Of a stretch of 64,000 nt of DNA, positions 19,418 through 26,955 are shown one piece after another. How positions within the stretch are numbered: the first letter of the stretch is position 1; each line of letters starts with the position of its first letter. The position numbers were made by a program, and so were the translations under genes. The notes below the pieces were generated by a model. It was not told the DNA's origin. It made no database searches and was given only the letters and a program-made list of their open reading frames with translations. Where the stretch lies: the NCBI RefSeq assembly GCF_000369405.1, contig NZ_KB850000.1:434001-498000 (forward strand). The letters run 5' to 3'. The stretch comes from Acinetobacter sp. ANC 3929. Its GTDB lineage: Bacteria > Pseudomonadota > Gammaproteobacteria > Pseudomonadales > Moraxellaceae.

Positions 19418-19915
19418 ATGAGAAAGGAGTTCGAACTTCATGCTTTTGAGGAAATATTAAATAATGTCAAATCTTTATACTTTTTTAATTTGAACGTAGA
19501 TAAAAGATTTTGGCAACATGCTGAATATGATTTTTTGATTCGTTTTCTCCACGAAAGTTCAAAGATAAAGGAGCATAAAAAGAGTGTTGATAACTATTCT
19601 TCTCGATTACATTCCTATTTTGATAAAGTAATTCAAAATAGACTTAAGCTAGATATAAATAAATCATCATTAAAATTAGAAGGCAAAATTTTAGCTTTCA
19701 ATGTTAATTTAACCATGTTTGATAGTTTGGGTGAGGGTGAAACAGGTGGCTTTATCGACGGTTGTGATGCATCACCACCTGAGTTTTGGATTCATTTCGA
19801 TGGAGAAAATTTATATTCATTTATTCCAAATGAGCTCACAAATATTGTCGACCTAGCAATAGATATTTCGATGAGTGGCTCATTGGAATGGTATACGGAT
19901 GTAATTGAAATTTAA
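19418..19915 (+). CDS. Hypothetical protein, 165 aa
   Basis: No family recognised. The protein is soluble and acidic in its C-terminal half (GEGETGGFIDGCDASPPEFWIHFDGE). The ATG at 19418 is preferred over the GTG one codon earlier because GAGG lies 7 bases ahead of it. It is the second gene of an apparent two-gene operon after the DUF3916 gene. Small acidic proteins of this sort are often immunity proteins of contact-dependent toxins, but no toxin gene is nearby, so that is only a guess. Confidence 0.7.
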   Translation: MRKEFELHAFEEILNNVKSLYFFNLNVDKRFWQHAEYDFLIRFLHESSKIKEHKKSVDNYSSRLHSYFDKVIQNRLKLDINKSSLKLEGKILAFNVNLTMFDSLGEGETGGFIDGCDASPPEFWIHFDGENLYSFIPNELTNIVDLAIDISMSGSLEWYTDVIEI

Positions 19916-19928
19916 TGTAATAGGTCAC

Positions 19929-20339
19929 TCATCCAATACTTAATTCACTCTGAATTGAAATATTAGACGTTAACAACTTATGAATCGGGCAGCTTTCTGC
20001 GACTTTTAACAAACGTTTGTGCTGATCCTCGGTAAATTCGCCTTTGAGAATAATTTTACGTTCAATATTATTTTGACCTGACTCAGGCTCACCATTAGGA
20101 TTCAGTGCTAAATCCACTTGAACGTGCTCTAGCTTAATGCCTTTATGCTTGGCATACATTTCTAAAGTAATGGTGGTACATGCACCTAAAGCGGAAAGTA
20201 ATAGCTGAACTGGATTTGGTGCGGTATCTTGCCCACCTTTGTCTGTTGGCTCATCTGCATACCATGTATGACCAGCAGGATCTGTCAAGCTAACGCGATA
20301 AGGTGTTGATGTACTGAGGGCTTGTACTGTATGAGTCAT
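19929..20339 (-). CDS. OsmC/Ohr family protein
   Basis: The 136-residue protein has the OsmC-fold signature with two redox cysteines, C54 ([15 protein letters not shown]) and C117 ([10 protein letters not shown]), the pair used by this family for thiol-dependent peroxide reduction. It belongs to the YhfA-like or general OsmC branch, and the exact substrate cannot be told. It converges with the 165-aa gene with only 13 bases between stops and diverges from yceI. Confidence 0.88.
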   Translation of the reverse strand: MTHTVQALSTSTPYRVSLTDPAGHTWYADEPTDKGGQDTAPNPVQLLLSALGACTTITLEMYAKHKGIKLEHVQVDLALNPNGEPESGQNNIERKIILKGEFTEDQHKRLLKVAESCPIHKLLTSNISIQSELSIG

Positions 20340-20566
20340 ATTCTACCTTGTTGTTTATCTTTAAGAATTTAAATCTAAATGAATCAATTGATCATGTTAT
20401 TTTGATGCTCAATTGTCGAGTACCGAATGGTCTTATCATAGGCGCTTTAAATAATAACTGTAACGCTTTTATTGTTGCATGGATGAAACATATCGTTTTA
20501 TAAAGAATGGTGAATAAAAATACTTGATCTATACACTAAGTGCTATATCAAACAAGGATACGAAAA

Positions 20567-21145
20567 ATGCAATTTAAAACATTAAGCCTCGGTTTAGCAG
20601 TTGCTTTAGCAAGTTCAGTGGCTTTGGCAGCACCTGTAGATTATAAAATTGACCCAACACATACTGCGACAGTATTTAGCTGGAATCACTTTGGCTTCTC
20701 TACACCAAGCGCAAATTTCACTGATATTCAAGGCACAATTAAAGTGGATACTGCAAAACCTGCAAATTCATCTGTGGAAGTGACGATTCCTTTAAGCAGT
20801 GTGAATACAAATGTTGCTGCTTTAGATAAAGAATTCCAACAAGAAGCTTGGTTTAATGCTGCGAAATATCCAAACATTACTTTTAAAAGTACCAAAGTAG
20901 AAACCAAAGACAAGAAACACTTCAAAATCACAGGCGATTTAACTGTTAAAGGTGTAACCAAGCCAGTGGTATTAGATGCTGTTCTAAATAAACAAGGCGA
21001 GCATCCAATGGCGAAAGTACCTGCGATTGGTTTTAATGCAACAACAAGCTTTAACCGTTCAGCATTCGGTATCGGGAACTATGTGCCGAACGTGGGTGAC
21101 AAGATCACAGTGAATATTACAACTGAAGCAACTGCTGCGAAGTAA
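20567..21145 (+). CDS. YceI-family periplasmic lipid-binding protein
   Basis: With the start at 20567 (AAGGATACGAAAA ahead of it) the protein has 192 residues and a clear signal peptide ending ASSVALA before APVDYKIDP. The mature part shows the YceI pattern: DPTHTATVFSWNHFGFSTPSA, VEVTIPLSSVNT, FKSTKV, GDLTVKGVTKPVVL and a Phe/Gly-rich C-terminus. YceI proteins are lipocalin-like barrels that bind isoprenoid chains such as polyprenyl quinones in the periplasm. The longer open frame from 20540 lacks a ribosome site. Confidence 0.95.
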   Translation: MQFKTLSLGLAVALASSVALAAPVDYKIDPTHTATVFSWNHFGFSTPSANFTDIQGTIKVDTAKPANSSVEVTIPLSSVNTNVAALDKEFQQEAWFNAAKYPNITFKSTKVETKDKKHFKITGDLTVKGVTKPVVLDAVLNKQGEHPMAKVPAIGFNATTSFNRSAFGIGNYVPNVGDKITVNITTEATAAK

Positions 21146-21159
21146 TATTAAGCTCAAGG

Positions 21160-21196
21160 AAAAGCCTAGATGAGCACATCATCTAGGCTTTTTTTG
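21160..21196 (+). terminator. Terminator of the yceI-family gene
   Basis: AAAAGCCTAGATGA and TCATCTAGGCTTTTTTT form a long perfect stem. Confidence 0.9.
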
Positions 21197-21225
21197 ATTT
21201 CGATAATATACATTTATTAAAATTC

Positions 21226-21254
21226 TAATATTAGTAAAAAATTAGTAATCTAAT
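21226..21254. promoter_or_regulatory. Operator-like repeats behind the CI-type repressor gene
   Basis: CTAATATTAG (21226-21235) is a 10-bp palindrome, and ATTAGTAATCTAAT (21241-21254) matches 11 of 12 arm positions of the operator repeat ATTAGY-N2-RCTAAT found upstream of the repressor gene. They lie 12 to 40 bases after the repressor stop, between it and the yceI terminator. Confidence 0.5.
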
Positions 21255-21265
21255 AAAAATAAACA

Positions 21266-21943
21266 TCAGCTGTGTTTGATCTTTGATCTGCGTTTTGATT
21301 GGTAGATATAGCGAATCGAATCGACCACTTCACCGACAAAAATACATTCTTCATCCAGTGGAATGATATTAGGTTTGAATTCAGGATTGAGTGCCTGTAA
21401 ATATCTCGAATTATCAGTTTCGATGACTAGACGCTTAAACGTTGCGTCTTCATGCTTCCTCACCACAATCATATCACCTGACTGCATATCACTATATTGC
21501 ACGGTTGGATCAACCAAGATGTAATCGCCTTCATGAAAGACAGGATAATTACTCAGACCTTGTACTTTTAAATAGAAGCAGTCATCGCAATCATCTGGTA
21601 GTGGAAGCCATTCCTCAACCTGTGTGATATCAACCGATTCAACATTGGTGAAAACACCCGCTTGGACCCAGGAGAGTACCGGAGCCATATTGGCTTTTAC
21701 AGGTGAGATGTTTGAAGCATCTTCATGATTTGATTCTTTCGGCGTGGCATGTCCTTGACCTGTTTGTAGCCAATAGGCGTCTACACCCAGAAAATTAGCA
21801 ATCGAAGCTAAATGTGATGATGAACTGACTAGTCCCGTTTCAAGCTGGCTGAGCGCAGATTGTGTAATGCCAACCGCAGCAACCACATCTTTTTGCGACT
21901 TCCTGGCATTTTTTCTTGCTTCTTTAAGCCGATCTTTAAGCAT
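21266..21943 (-). CDS. CI-type phage repressor (XRE helix-turn-helix plus S24/LexA peptidase domain)
   Basis: The 225-residue protein has an N-terminal helix-turn-helix (about 5-55, SQKDVVAAVGITQSALSQLETG) and a C-terminal self-cleavage domain. The expected cleavage bond is Ala95-Gly96 (WVQAGVF), with the serine nucleophile S131 (VQGLSNYPVFHEGD) and general-base K170 (ATFKRLV) both present, so RecA-stimulated autocleavage is likely intact. It is divergent from a Cro/YdaS-like gene across a 135-base region with three operator-like repeats. It is the regulatory gene of the phage-derived module at 21-26 kb. Confidence 0.92.
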   Translation of the reverse strand: MLKDRLKEARKNARKSQKDVVAAVGITQSALSQLETGLVSSSSHLASIANFLGVDAYWLQTGQGHATPKESNHEDASNISPVKANMAPVLSWVQAGVFTNVESVDITQVEEWLPLPDDCDDCFYLKVQGLSNYPVFHEGDYILVDPTVQYSDMQSGDMIVVRKHEDATFKRLVIETDNSRYLQALNPEFKPNIIPLDEECIFVGEVVDSIRYIYQSKRRSKIKHS

Positions 21944-21970
21944 TTTAATACACCTTAAATCAATAAATTA

Positions 21971-22041
21971 AGAATATTAGCAAGCTAATGTGAAGTCAAA
22001 TTAGTATTCTTATTGAATTAATATTAGTTTACTAATATAAT
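21971..22041. promoter_or_regulatory. Three-site operator with two opposed promoters between repressor and Cro-like genes
   Basis: Three copies of a 14-bp inverted repeat are spaced about 23 to 24 bases centre to centre: ATTAGCAAGCTAAT (21976-21989), an imperfect ATTAGTATTCTTAT (22000-22013) and ATTAGTTTACTAAT (22023-22036). Rightward promoter: TTGAAT (22013-22018), 17 bases, TATAAT (22036-22041), with the third repeat in the spacer. Leftward promoter on the minus strand: TTGACT (21999-21994), 17 bases, TATTCT (21976-21971), with the first repeat in the spacer. This is laid out like a lambda-type right operator. Confidence 0.8.
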
Positions 22042-22078
22042 TTGATCTATTCATTCGGTTAAATGCGAGAGGTGCGGT

Positions 22079-22486
22079 ATGAATAAGTCAATCAATCCCA
22101 ACATGCATATTAAGCAAAATCTCAATACGGAAATTGAAGCATGGTTGGCACAAGGCAATGTAATTACAAAGATTCAAAATACATATGAGCAGCGCTTGAA
22201 AGCAAGGCCAAGTCATATTGTTAAGTTTGTATCACCAGAAAAAAACCAAAAAGAATTAAAGAAAATTGAACGCGCTGCTAATCAAGCAGCTGAAGCTCAA
22301 ATTCAGATGCTCAGCCAGTGGTTAGATGCACACAAGGGACGAGCAAAAGCATTGGTGCAGATTCTAGGTTGTGCACATAGTTATATTTCTCAAATCAAAA
22401 GCGCAACACGGCCATGTACAAAAGCTCGATTTGAAGAAATTTATCAGGCCATGAAGATTGTTGAAGCGAGAGAAAAGTATCACTAA
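22079..22486 (+). CDS. Cro/YdaS-like helix-turn-helix regulator
   Basis: The 135-residue protein has a Lys/Gln-rich N-terminal half and a helix-turn-helix-like C-terminal part (LSQWLDAHKGRAKALVQILG, then AHSYISQIKSATRPCTKARF), a pattern typical of YdaS and Cro proteins of lambdoid phages. It is divergent from the CI-type repressor and is the first gene behind the rightward promoter. A GAGAGGTGCGGT sequence precedes the ATG. The N-terminal extension is longer than in small Cro proteins. Assignment is by motif and position. Confidence 0.7.
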   Translation: MNKSINPNMHIKQNLNTEIEAWLAQGNVITKIQNTYEQRLKARPSHIVKFVSPEKNQKELKKIERAANQAAEAQIQMLSQWLDAHKGRAKALVQILGCAHSYISQIKSATRPCTKARFEEIYQAMKIVEAREKYH

Positions 22487-22546
22487 ACGCGACAAAAACA
22501 ATAATCGTTAAATCACAAAATATATAAGTCAGTACGAGGTGAAGGT

Positions 22547-23098
22547 ATGAATGCAAATATAGTAAAGTTTGAAAAATTTGAATGGTTAATGCGTGGGCTC
22601 ACAATGCGTTCGCAAAACTTAGAGCCTTTTGTTCGTGGTACAGGTGAGAGACCGTTGGATTATGAGGATCGTTTGGGGGCGATTACCTCAATGCAAAGTC
22701 AATTGGCCAAGTCGGTTACCGCATTGATTGTGTTTGAACATAAAAGCAAACAGGATTATGAAGAGGTTCGTCAGCACTTGGCTAACGCATTTGTTGAACA
22801 AGCAGTACGAGATAGAAAACGAGAACCTGAACGTATTGCGATGTACCATCTGGCTTGGTTGATATCACGTATGGTGCTGGATTTTGTTTTAGATCCAGAT
22901 TTGGAAGAAAATTATACAGCCAAAGGTCGTTTAGCCTATGCGGGTATTAGTCGGCATCAGATGAGTGTTGATTGTTATAGAAAGACATGGAAAGGTTACG
23001 AGATTCAAATGAGGAATCTACTGGAAACTGCAATTAATGAGGCTGAAGCAGCAATTGAAGAATATAGAAGAAATATTTATAAAGTAATGAAGGTATGA
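22547..23098 (+). CDS. Phage-type hypothetical protein, possible late regulator, 183 aa
   Basis: An alpha-helical soluble protein with a charged C-terminal helix (EAAIEEYRRNIYKVMKV). GAGGTGAAGGT precedes the start. The segment AKGRLAYAGISRHQMSVDCYRKTWKGYE looks like a helix-turn-helix, and the gene lies between a Cro-like gene and lysis genes, where Q, RinA or ArpU late regulators stand in phages. I do not recognise a specific family, so the role is inferred from position only. Confidence 0.65.
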   Translation: MNANIVKFEKFEWLMRGLTMRSQNLEPFVRGTGERPLDYEDRLGAITSMQSQLAKSVTALIVFEHKSKQDYEEVRQHLANAFVEQAVRDRKREPERIAMYHLAWLISRMVLDFVLDPDLEENYTAKGRLAYAGISRHQMSVDCYRKTWKGYEIQMRNLLETAINEAEAAIEEYRRNIYKVMKV

Positions 23099-23163
23099 TG
23101 TTTTATAGGTATAATTATAAGCGCTATATTTATTCTTATTTTATTGTTTAAATATTTGTTATT

Positions 23164-23190
23164 AAAAGCTCATTTTAAGGTGGGCTTTTA
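23164..23190 (+). terminator. Terminator-like hairpin after the 183-aa gene
   Basis: AAAAGCTCA and GGTGGGCTTTTA form a G-U containing stem with a short T-run. Confidence 0.6.
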
Positions 23191-23235
23191 ATATGTAAGT
23201 ACGATAAAAAATATCCAAGGATAAGGAAGCTAAAT

Positions 23236-23497
23236 ATGTTCAGAAAAAATTCATCAATTTTGACTTTAATCTTTGTTGTCTTGGGTGGAATTTTCTATTC
23301 AATTTATGGATCAAACTCATTCTTTCCAAGAAAACCTGTTCGGATAGATTCTAGATTCTAGATGCTATGGCGTTGATGTACCTAAAACAATAAAATACAA
23401 TGAAATGGAAAATTTTTGCTCATGCGTTCATATTGGTGGGCACGTAAGTAAAGAGGAAAACTATAAATATTGCGTTAGTCGTTTTGATTCTAGATAG
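23236..23497 (+). pseudogene. Small Cys-rich membrane-anchored protein gene, frameshifted by a 7-bp duplication
   Basis: The frame from the ATG at 23236 encodes a membrane helix and stops at 23359-23361. The sequence GATTCTA is present twice in tandem (23347-23353 and 23354-23360). Removing one copy restores an 83-codon frame ending in the TAG at 23495. The restored protein has RIDSRCYGVDVPKTIKY, FCSCVHI and YKYCVSRF, matching the intact gene at 48830 (LQCAGVAVPSEIQY, FCSCIRL, YEYCVNKF) and its N-terminal KNNSSIL helix. It sits inside the phage-derived module. Either a recent pseudogene or a site that could revert by slippage. Protein function unknown. Confidence 0.85.
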
Positions 23498-23691
23498 AGA
23501 CTGATATCAAAATTGAATATAAAATATTTGATGATTTATCTTTGATTAATAAGGGTGAGTATTGTTGTTTGAGTTAATCGATTTTAGTAAGAAATATTTA
23601 CAAAGATCTCTTAATTTAATAATTCCATTTTCGAGGAAACTAAGTTATAGTTTTAATATACTGGTCGATTTATATATATCTGACCTTAACT
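23498..23691. other. Gap after the frameshifted gene
   Basis: AT-rich sequence with no recognised gene, ending at two consecutive terminators. Confidence 0.5.
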
Positions 23692-23720
23692 AAAAAGCTC
23701 ATCAATAGATGGGCTTTTTT
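23692..23720 (+). terminator. Terminator
   Basis: AAAAAGCTCATC and GATGGGCTTTTTT stem (one G-U pair) with A- and T-tracts. Confidence 0.82.
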
Positions 23721-23727
23721 ATTGCCT

Positions 23728-23763
23728 AAAAACTCGGTTCTTTATGGATGCCGAGTTTTTTTT
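23728..23763 (+). terminator. Second terminator in tandem
   Basis: AAACTCGG and CCGAGTTTTTTTT, 7 bases after the previous one. Two terminators in a row isolate the phage-derived upstream genes from the next gene. Confidence 0.82.
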
Positions 23764-23835
23764 ATATCTACGGGTTAGCAGTCGTCATCCATTATGAGCG
23801 ACTTAAAAGCCGAAAAATAACTGAAGGTGATTAAA

Positions 23836-24576
23836 ATGAATTGTACAAATAAAATGATGCAAAGCTCTTGCTCAATCAAACACCTAGACCTTCTTTCTTA
23901 TGCAGATATTGTGCCCGCGATCATGCAGACGACAACCGATCTAAAGGCGATTGCATATATTGAAGGAAATGATCAATTGGGCTCTGTCAAAGTAAAGGAC
24001 ACATGCGAGGCTTCTGTATCTGCATTTTTCCAAGCCCAGAAAGGTCAATTTTCGTTGAGCGGTGCCGATACAGCGCAAAGCTCAATGGTCATCGTAGGTG
24101 TGGATCAGCAACCTGAATATAAAATGACATTAAGCCAGATTGAAAATGGCTTTGTGATCCATAGTTATTTTTTGGATGAAAAATTTGTGGTGACTTTGGG
24201 AGAATATAATAGTTTAAATAATGTCACTTTCATTCAAGCGCATCCATCAGCAAAGCCGATTGTGACATTTGAGATTACAGGTGTTCAATCGATGAAAGTC
24301 TTTATTGACTACGAGCTCGTTGGAACATGGCATTCAACCAATGCGCTGAAATTGCCAAAGTATTATCAAATCGTGGCACAAGCTGATGTACAGCAGCTGG
24401 ATTTTGATCTGCGAGAAGCCTATGTCAGCTTGGATTATAAAATGCCATCTGAACTCGAAGATGGTGTTTATTATCACTTAACCAGTAAAGGTGAAATCTT
24501 GGGTTCGCAAGTGAATGCTGGCGATTTTGTTCAGTTTCATCATCAGCAAAGTGAAATGATGCATTATCCGCAATAG
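23836..24576 (+). CDS. Hypothetical protein, 246 aa, phage-module gene
   Basis: I do not recognise the family. The protein is soluble, beta-rich in appearance, without signal peptide, and begins MNCTNKMMQSSCSIKHLDLLSYAD. The ATG at 23836 has GAAGGTGA 5 bases upstream; a GTG at 23827 is an in-frame alternative. The C-terminal sequence (GVYYHLTSKGEILGSQVNAGDFVQFHHQ) resembles small tail-accessory or fibre-associated proteins only in a general way. It lies before the holin and endolysin genes, a place where tail-fibre-type genes often stand in prophages. Confidence 0.7.
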   Translation: MNCTNKMMQSSCSIKHLDLLSYADIVPAIMQTTTDLKAIAYIEGNDQLGSVKVKDTCEASVSAFFQAQKGQFSLSGADTAQSSMVIVGVDQQPEYKMTLSQIENGFVIHSYFLDEKFVVTLGEYNSLNNVTFIQAHPSAKPIVTFEITGVQSMKVFIDYELVGTWHSTNALKLPKYYQIVAQADVQQLDFDLREAYVSLDYKMPSELEDGVYYHLTSKGEILGSQVNAGDFVQFHHQQSEMMHYPQ

Positions 24577-24595
24577 TATGAATTTAAAGAAAATT

Positions 24596-24626
24596 GATAA
24601 GCGAAGGTGATAAAAATGAATTGAGA
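24596..24626 (+). repeat. Duplicate of the start region of the 246-aa gene, followed by a stop
   Basis: GATAAGCGAAGGTGATAAAA followed by ATGAATTGA repeats the ribosome site and first codons of the gene at 23836 (AATAACTGAAGGTGATTAAA then ATGAATTGT) with only a few changes. Here the third codon is TGA, so it cannot encode more than two residues. It may be a relic of a second gene copy. Confidence 0.6.
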
Positions 24627-24663
24627 GCAGTATGTGATGTGGTTTTGCTTAAAACGTCAATCT

Positions 24664-24694
24664 AGGCCTTAACTTTGAATAAGTTAAGGCCTTT
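24664..24694 (+). terminator. Terminator
   Basis: AGGCCTTAACTT and AAGTTAAGGCCT make a perfect 12-bp stem with a TGAAT loop, followed by TTCTATTT. Confidence 0.8.
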
Positions 24695-24714
24695 CTATTT
24701 ATGGAGGAAAAATA

Positions 24715-25110
24715 ATGACAGAGTTTGTTTCAACGGGTGCAGGGATTGCAGCCGTTATTAAATCCTATGGAGTATTTTTTATTGTCATGATGGCGCTTAC
24801 TTTTATGCTTTTGGCTTGGATGGTGGTGATTATGACTCGGCTACCCAAGTCTCGACGTGAATGGGTGGTTTCACTCATTTCGACCGCAGTTGGCAGTATC
24901 GCAGGAGGTGCTTTTGTGATTCAGCACTTTGGTTTGCAAGAGTGGAGTCAAAACCCCTATGGCGCATTTGCCTTAGGTGGCCTGTACTTTCTTTGTGGAT
25001 TGCCAGTATGGGCGATCATTCGTTGGACTTTTAATTATATTAATGCAAGAGAAGACTCGACCATCTTGGATGTTGCCAAAGAGGTGAAGGACTTTAAAGA
25101 TAAATTTTAG
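24715..25110 (+). CDS. Predicted phage holin, three membrane helices
   Basis: The 131-residue protein has hydrophobic helices at about 17-39 (YGVFFIVMMALTFMLLAWMV), 51-68 and 83-103 (AFALGGLYFLCGLPVWAIIRW), then a charged tail ending KEVKDFKDKF. GGAGGAAAAATA precedes the start. The position directly before an endolysin gene, the size and topology suggest a holin that opens the inner membrane for the lysin. Not assigned to a named holin family. Confidence 0.72.
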   Translation: MTEFVSTGAGIAAVIKSYGVFFIVMMALTFMLLAWMVVIMTRLPKSRREWVVSLISTAVGSIAGGAFVIQHFGLQEWSQNPYGAFALGGLYFLCGLPVWAIIRWTFNYINAREDSTILDVAKEVKDFKDKF

Positions 25111-25126
25111 CTAAAAAAATCCAATG

Positions 25127-25146
25127 CCGCCTTCGGGCGGTTTTTT
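25127..25146 (+). terminator. Terminator between holin and endolysin genes
   Basis: CCGCC, TTCG loop, GGCGG, then six T. A terminator between the two lysis genes would reduce endolysin transcription from the holin promoter. Confidence 0.85.
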
Positions 25147-25166
25147 ATTATAAAGAGGAAAAAGAC

Positions 25167-25718
25167 ATGAAAATAACACAAGACGGTTTTGATATTTTGC
25201 GTCAGACATTTGGAAAACTTAGTCAGTCTCAGGTAGATGGGATTAATTTCTTGGTTTCGGTTTTAGATGAAGACACGGGTATCACACGCCCCCAAGCTGC
25301 CTATATGTTGGCAACGGCTTGGCATGAAACTGCACACACCATGCAACCTGTGATTGAGTACGGTTCCGAAAAATATTTAAGATCTAAGCAATATTATCCC
25401 TATATTGGCTATGGTTATGTACAGTTAACTTGGTTGTCAAACTATAAGCGAATGGGGGATTATCTCAAAGTTGATCTGGTCAAAAATCCAAAACTGGCTT
25501 TACAAGCGGATATCGCTGCCCGTGTCATGATTGTTGGAATGAAAAAGGGCATGTTTACGGGTAAAAAATTGTCAGATTACATCCATCAAAATCACAAAGA
25601 TTATATCGGTGCTCGGAGAATTATTAATGGAACGGATAAGGCTGAGTTGATTGCTGGGTATGCAGAGATATTTGAGACAGCTTTACACGCTTCTGAAGTA
25701 GCTGCTTTATCCCATTAA
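25167..25718 (+). CDS. Phage endolysin, GH19 (chitinase-like lysozyme) family
   Basis: The 183-residue protein shows the GH19 lysin pattern: N-terminal helix pair, LATAWHETAHTMQPV with the catalytic Glu54, then YIGYGYVQLTWLSNYKRMG, the conserved substrate-binding segment, and GARRIINGTDKAELIAGYAEIF. The enzyme hydrolyses peptidoglycan glycan chains. No signal peptide, so it would need a holin, which the preceding gene may provide. AAAGAGGAAAAAGAC precedes the ATG. A similar lysin is common in Acinetobacter prophages. Confidence 0.9.
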   Translation: MKITQDGFDILRQTFGKLSQSQVDGINFLVSVLDEDTGITRPQAAYMLATAWHETAHTMQPVIEYGSEKYLRSKQYYPYIGYGYVQLTWLSNYKRMGDYLKVDLVKNPKLALQADIAARVMIVGMKKGMFTGKKLSDYIHQNHKDYIGARRIINGTDKAELIAGYAEIFETALHASEVAALSH

Positions 25719-25780
25719 AGCAGGAGAAGCCCACACCATTTGATATGAACTTCTATTTCAATGTGATTTAGCCTAGAAGC

Positions 25781-26860
25781 CTATGCCGTGGCATGGAATG
25801 CATCAGCATAAACAACTTCACCAGTCGGGACATGTTCAGTGAAAGGCAAGATCTGAAAATACTCAGCAGGGACATCTGCTAAAAAGAGTCTTGCATCGGG
25901 TTTAAAGCCGAATCGACCATAGTATTCTGGCTCACCCAATAAAACACAACCCACTGCATCCAAATCTTTAAGCGCTTCAATACCAGTACGTATCAGTTTG
26001 GAACCCACACCTTGACTCTGATATTCTGGCAGTACAGAGACTGGGCCAAGCCCATACCAACTTGCTGTGCCATCAGAAATTTGGACAGGTGAAAATGCAA
26101 TATGTCCAATCAGTTTGTTATTGCTGATGGCAACTAAAGATAAACCCAATTGGCCTGAATTACGTAAAGCATCGACAATAAATTGTTCCGTATGACTCGA
26201 ATGTTCAGCGTCTGCGAAAGCCGCTTGCGTTAAGTCAAAAATGGCTTGAATATCGGAAAGTTTCTCATCTCGAATATGTATGTTCATCTTTATTTTCTCT
26301 TGTGTTTCTTGATTTAAAATGCCTCGAATCTGTTTGAGTAAGGGTGAGGCATTTGTGTATTTTTCACCATAAGTGAGATTAAAGGCATAATCAAAATCAG
26401 CAGGATTAATGCCTTGATTGTGCTGCAAAATGGTCTCTAACTTATCCAGAGCTTTGACAAGTTTTGCTTCAGGAGTCGATGCATTTTCGTATTCCTCCCA
26501 AAGTGTTCGAATCAATGTCTGTGGATGTTGGTCTAGATATTCTGTCAATTGATAAAGATCTAGTTTCTCCTGTTGATGCTTATCAGGAAATTGATCTTTC
26601 AGAATGGCTGGAATATCACCATGGATTGCTTCACCTAGATCGTGAATCAGGCACATTTTGAGCAGCTTCTCAAAATCAATCTGTTTAAATTGATCTGCAA
26701 AAATCATCGCCATCAAGCATAAACGCCAGCTATGTTCAGCTGTACTTTCTTGACGGCCATTAGAGGTGTGTGAAAAGCGGATCACATTTTTCAATTTTTC
26801 TGCTTCGCGCAAAAATGCTAAGCGGGTTTGAATGACATCTAGTTCCATTTTATTTCTCAT
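25781..26860 (-). CDS. HD-domain phosphohydrolase fused to a GNAT acetyltransferase
   Basis: The 359-residue frame joins two complete enzymes. Residues about 5-185 are a YfbR/HDDC2-like HD domain with metal ligands H43 (STAEHSW), H73-D74 (LIHDLGEAIHGD) and D139 (VKALDKLE), the group that removes phosphate from deoxynucleoside monophosphates. Residues 192-359 are a YhbS-type GNAT domain, beginning with its own Met (MNIHIRDEKLS) and holding the acetyl-CoA loop QSQGVGS (281-287) and YYGRFGF. The gene follows a topAI-like gene by 95 bases on the same strand; in Escherichia coli the GNAT antitoxin yjhQ follows topAI. Internal initiation at residue 192 is possible but its ribosome site is weak. Confidence 0.85.
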   Translation of the reverse strand: MRNKMELDVIQTRLAFLREAEKLKNVIRFSHTSNGRQESTAEHSWRLCLMAMIFADQFKQIDFEKLLKMCLIHDLGEAIHGDIPAILKDQFPDKHQQEKLDLYQLTEYLDQHPQTLIRTLWEEYENASTPEAKLVKALDKLETILQHNQGINPADFDYAFNLTYGEKYTNASPLLKQIRGILNQETQEKIKMNIHIRDEKLSDIQAIFDLTQAAFADAEHSSHTEQFIVDALRNSGQLGLSLVAISNNKLIGHIAFSPVQISDGTASWYGLGPVSVLPEYQSQGVGSKLIRTGIEALKDLDAVGCVLLGEPEYYGRFGFKPDARLFLADVPAEYFQILPFTEHVPTGEVVYADAFHATA

Positions 26861-26955
26861 AAATAAACCATCTGTAATTTGGACAAACCCGTTCTCAGCT
26901 TGTGTCAGACATCATCTATACACAACCAGAGCTCATCCAAAGCGATGGTTGTTTG

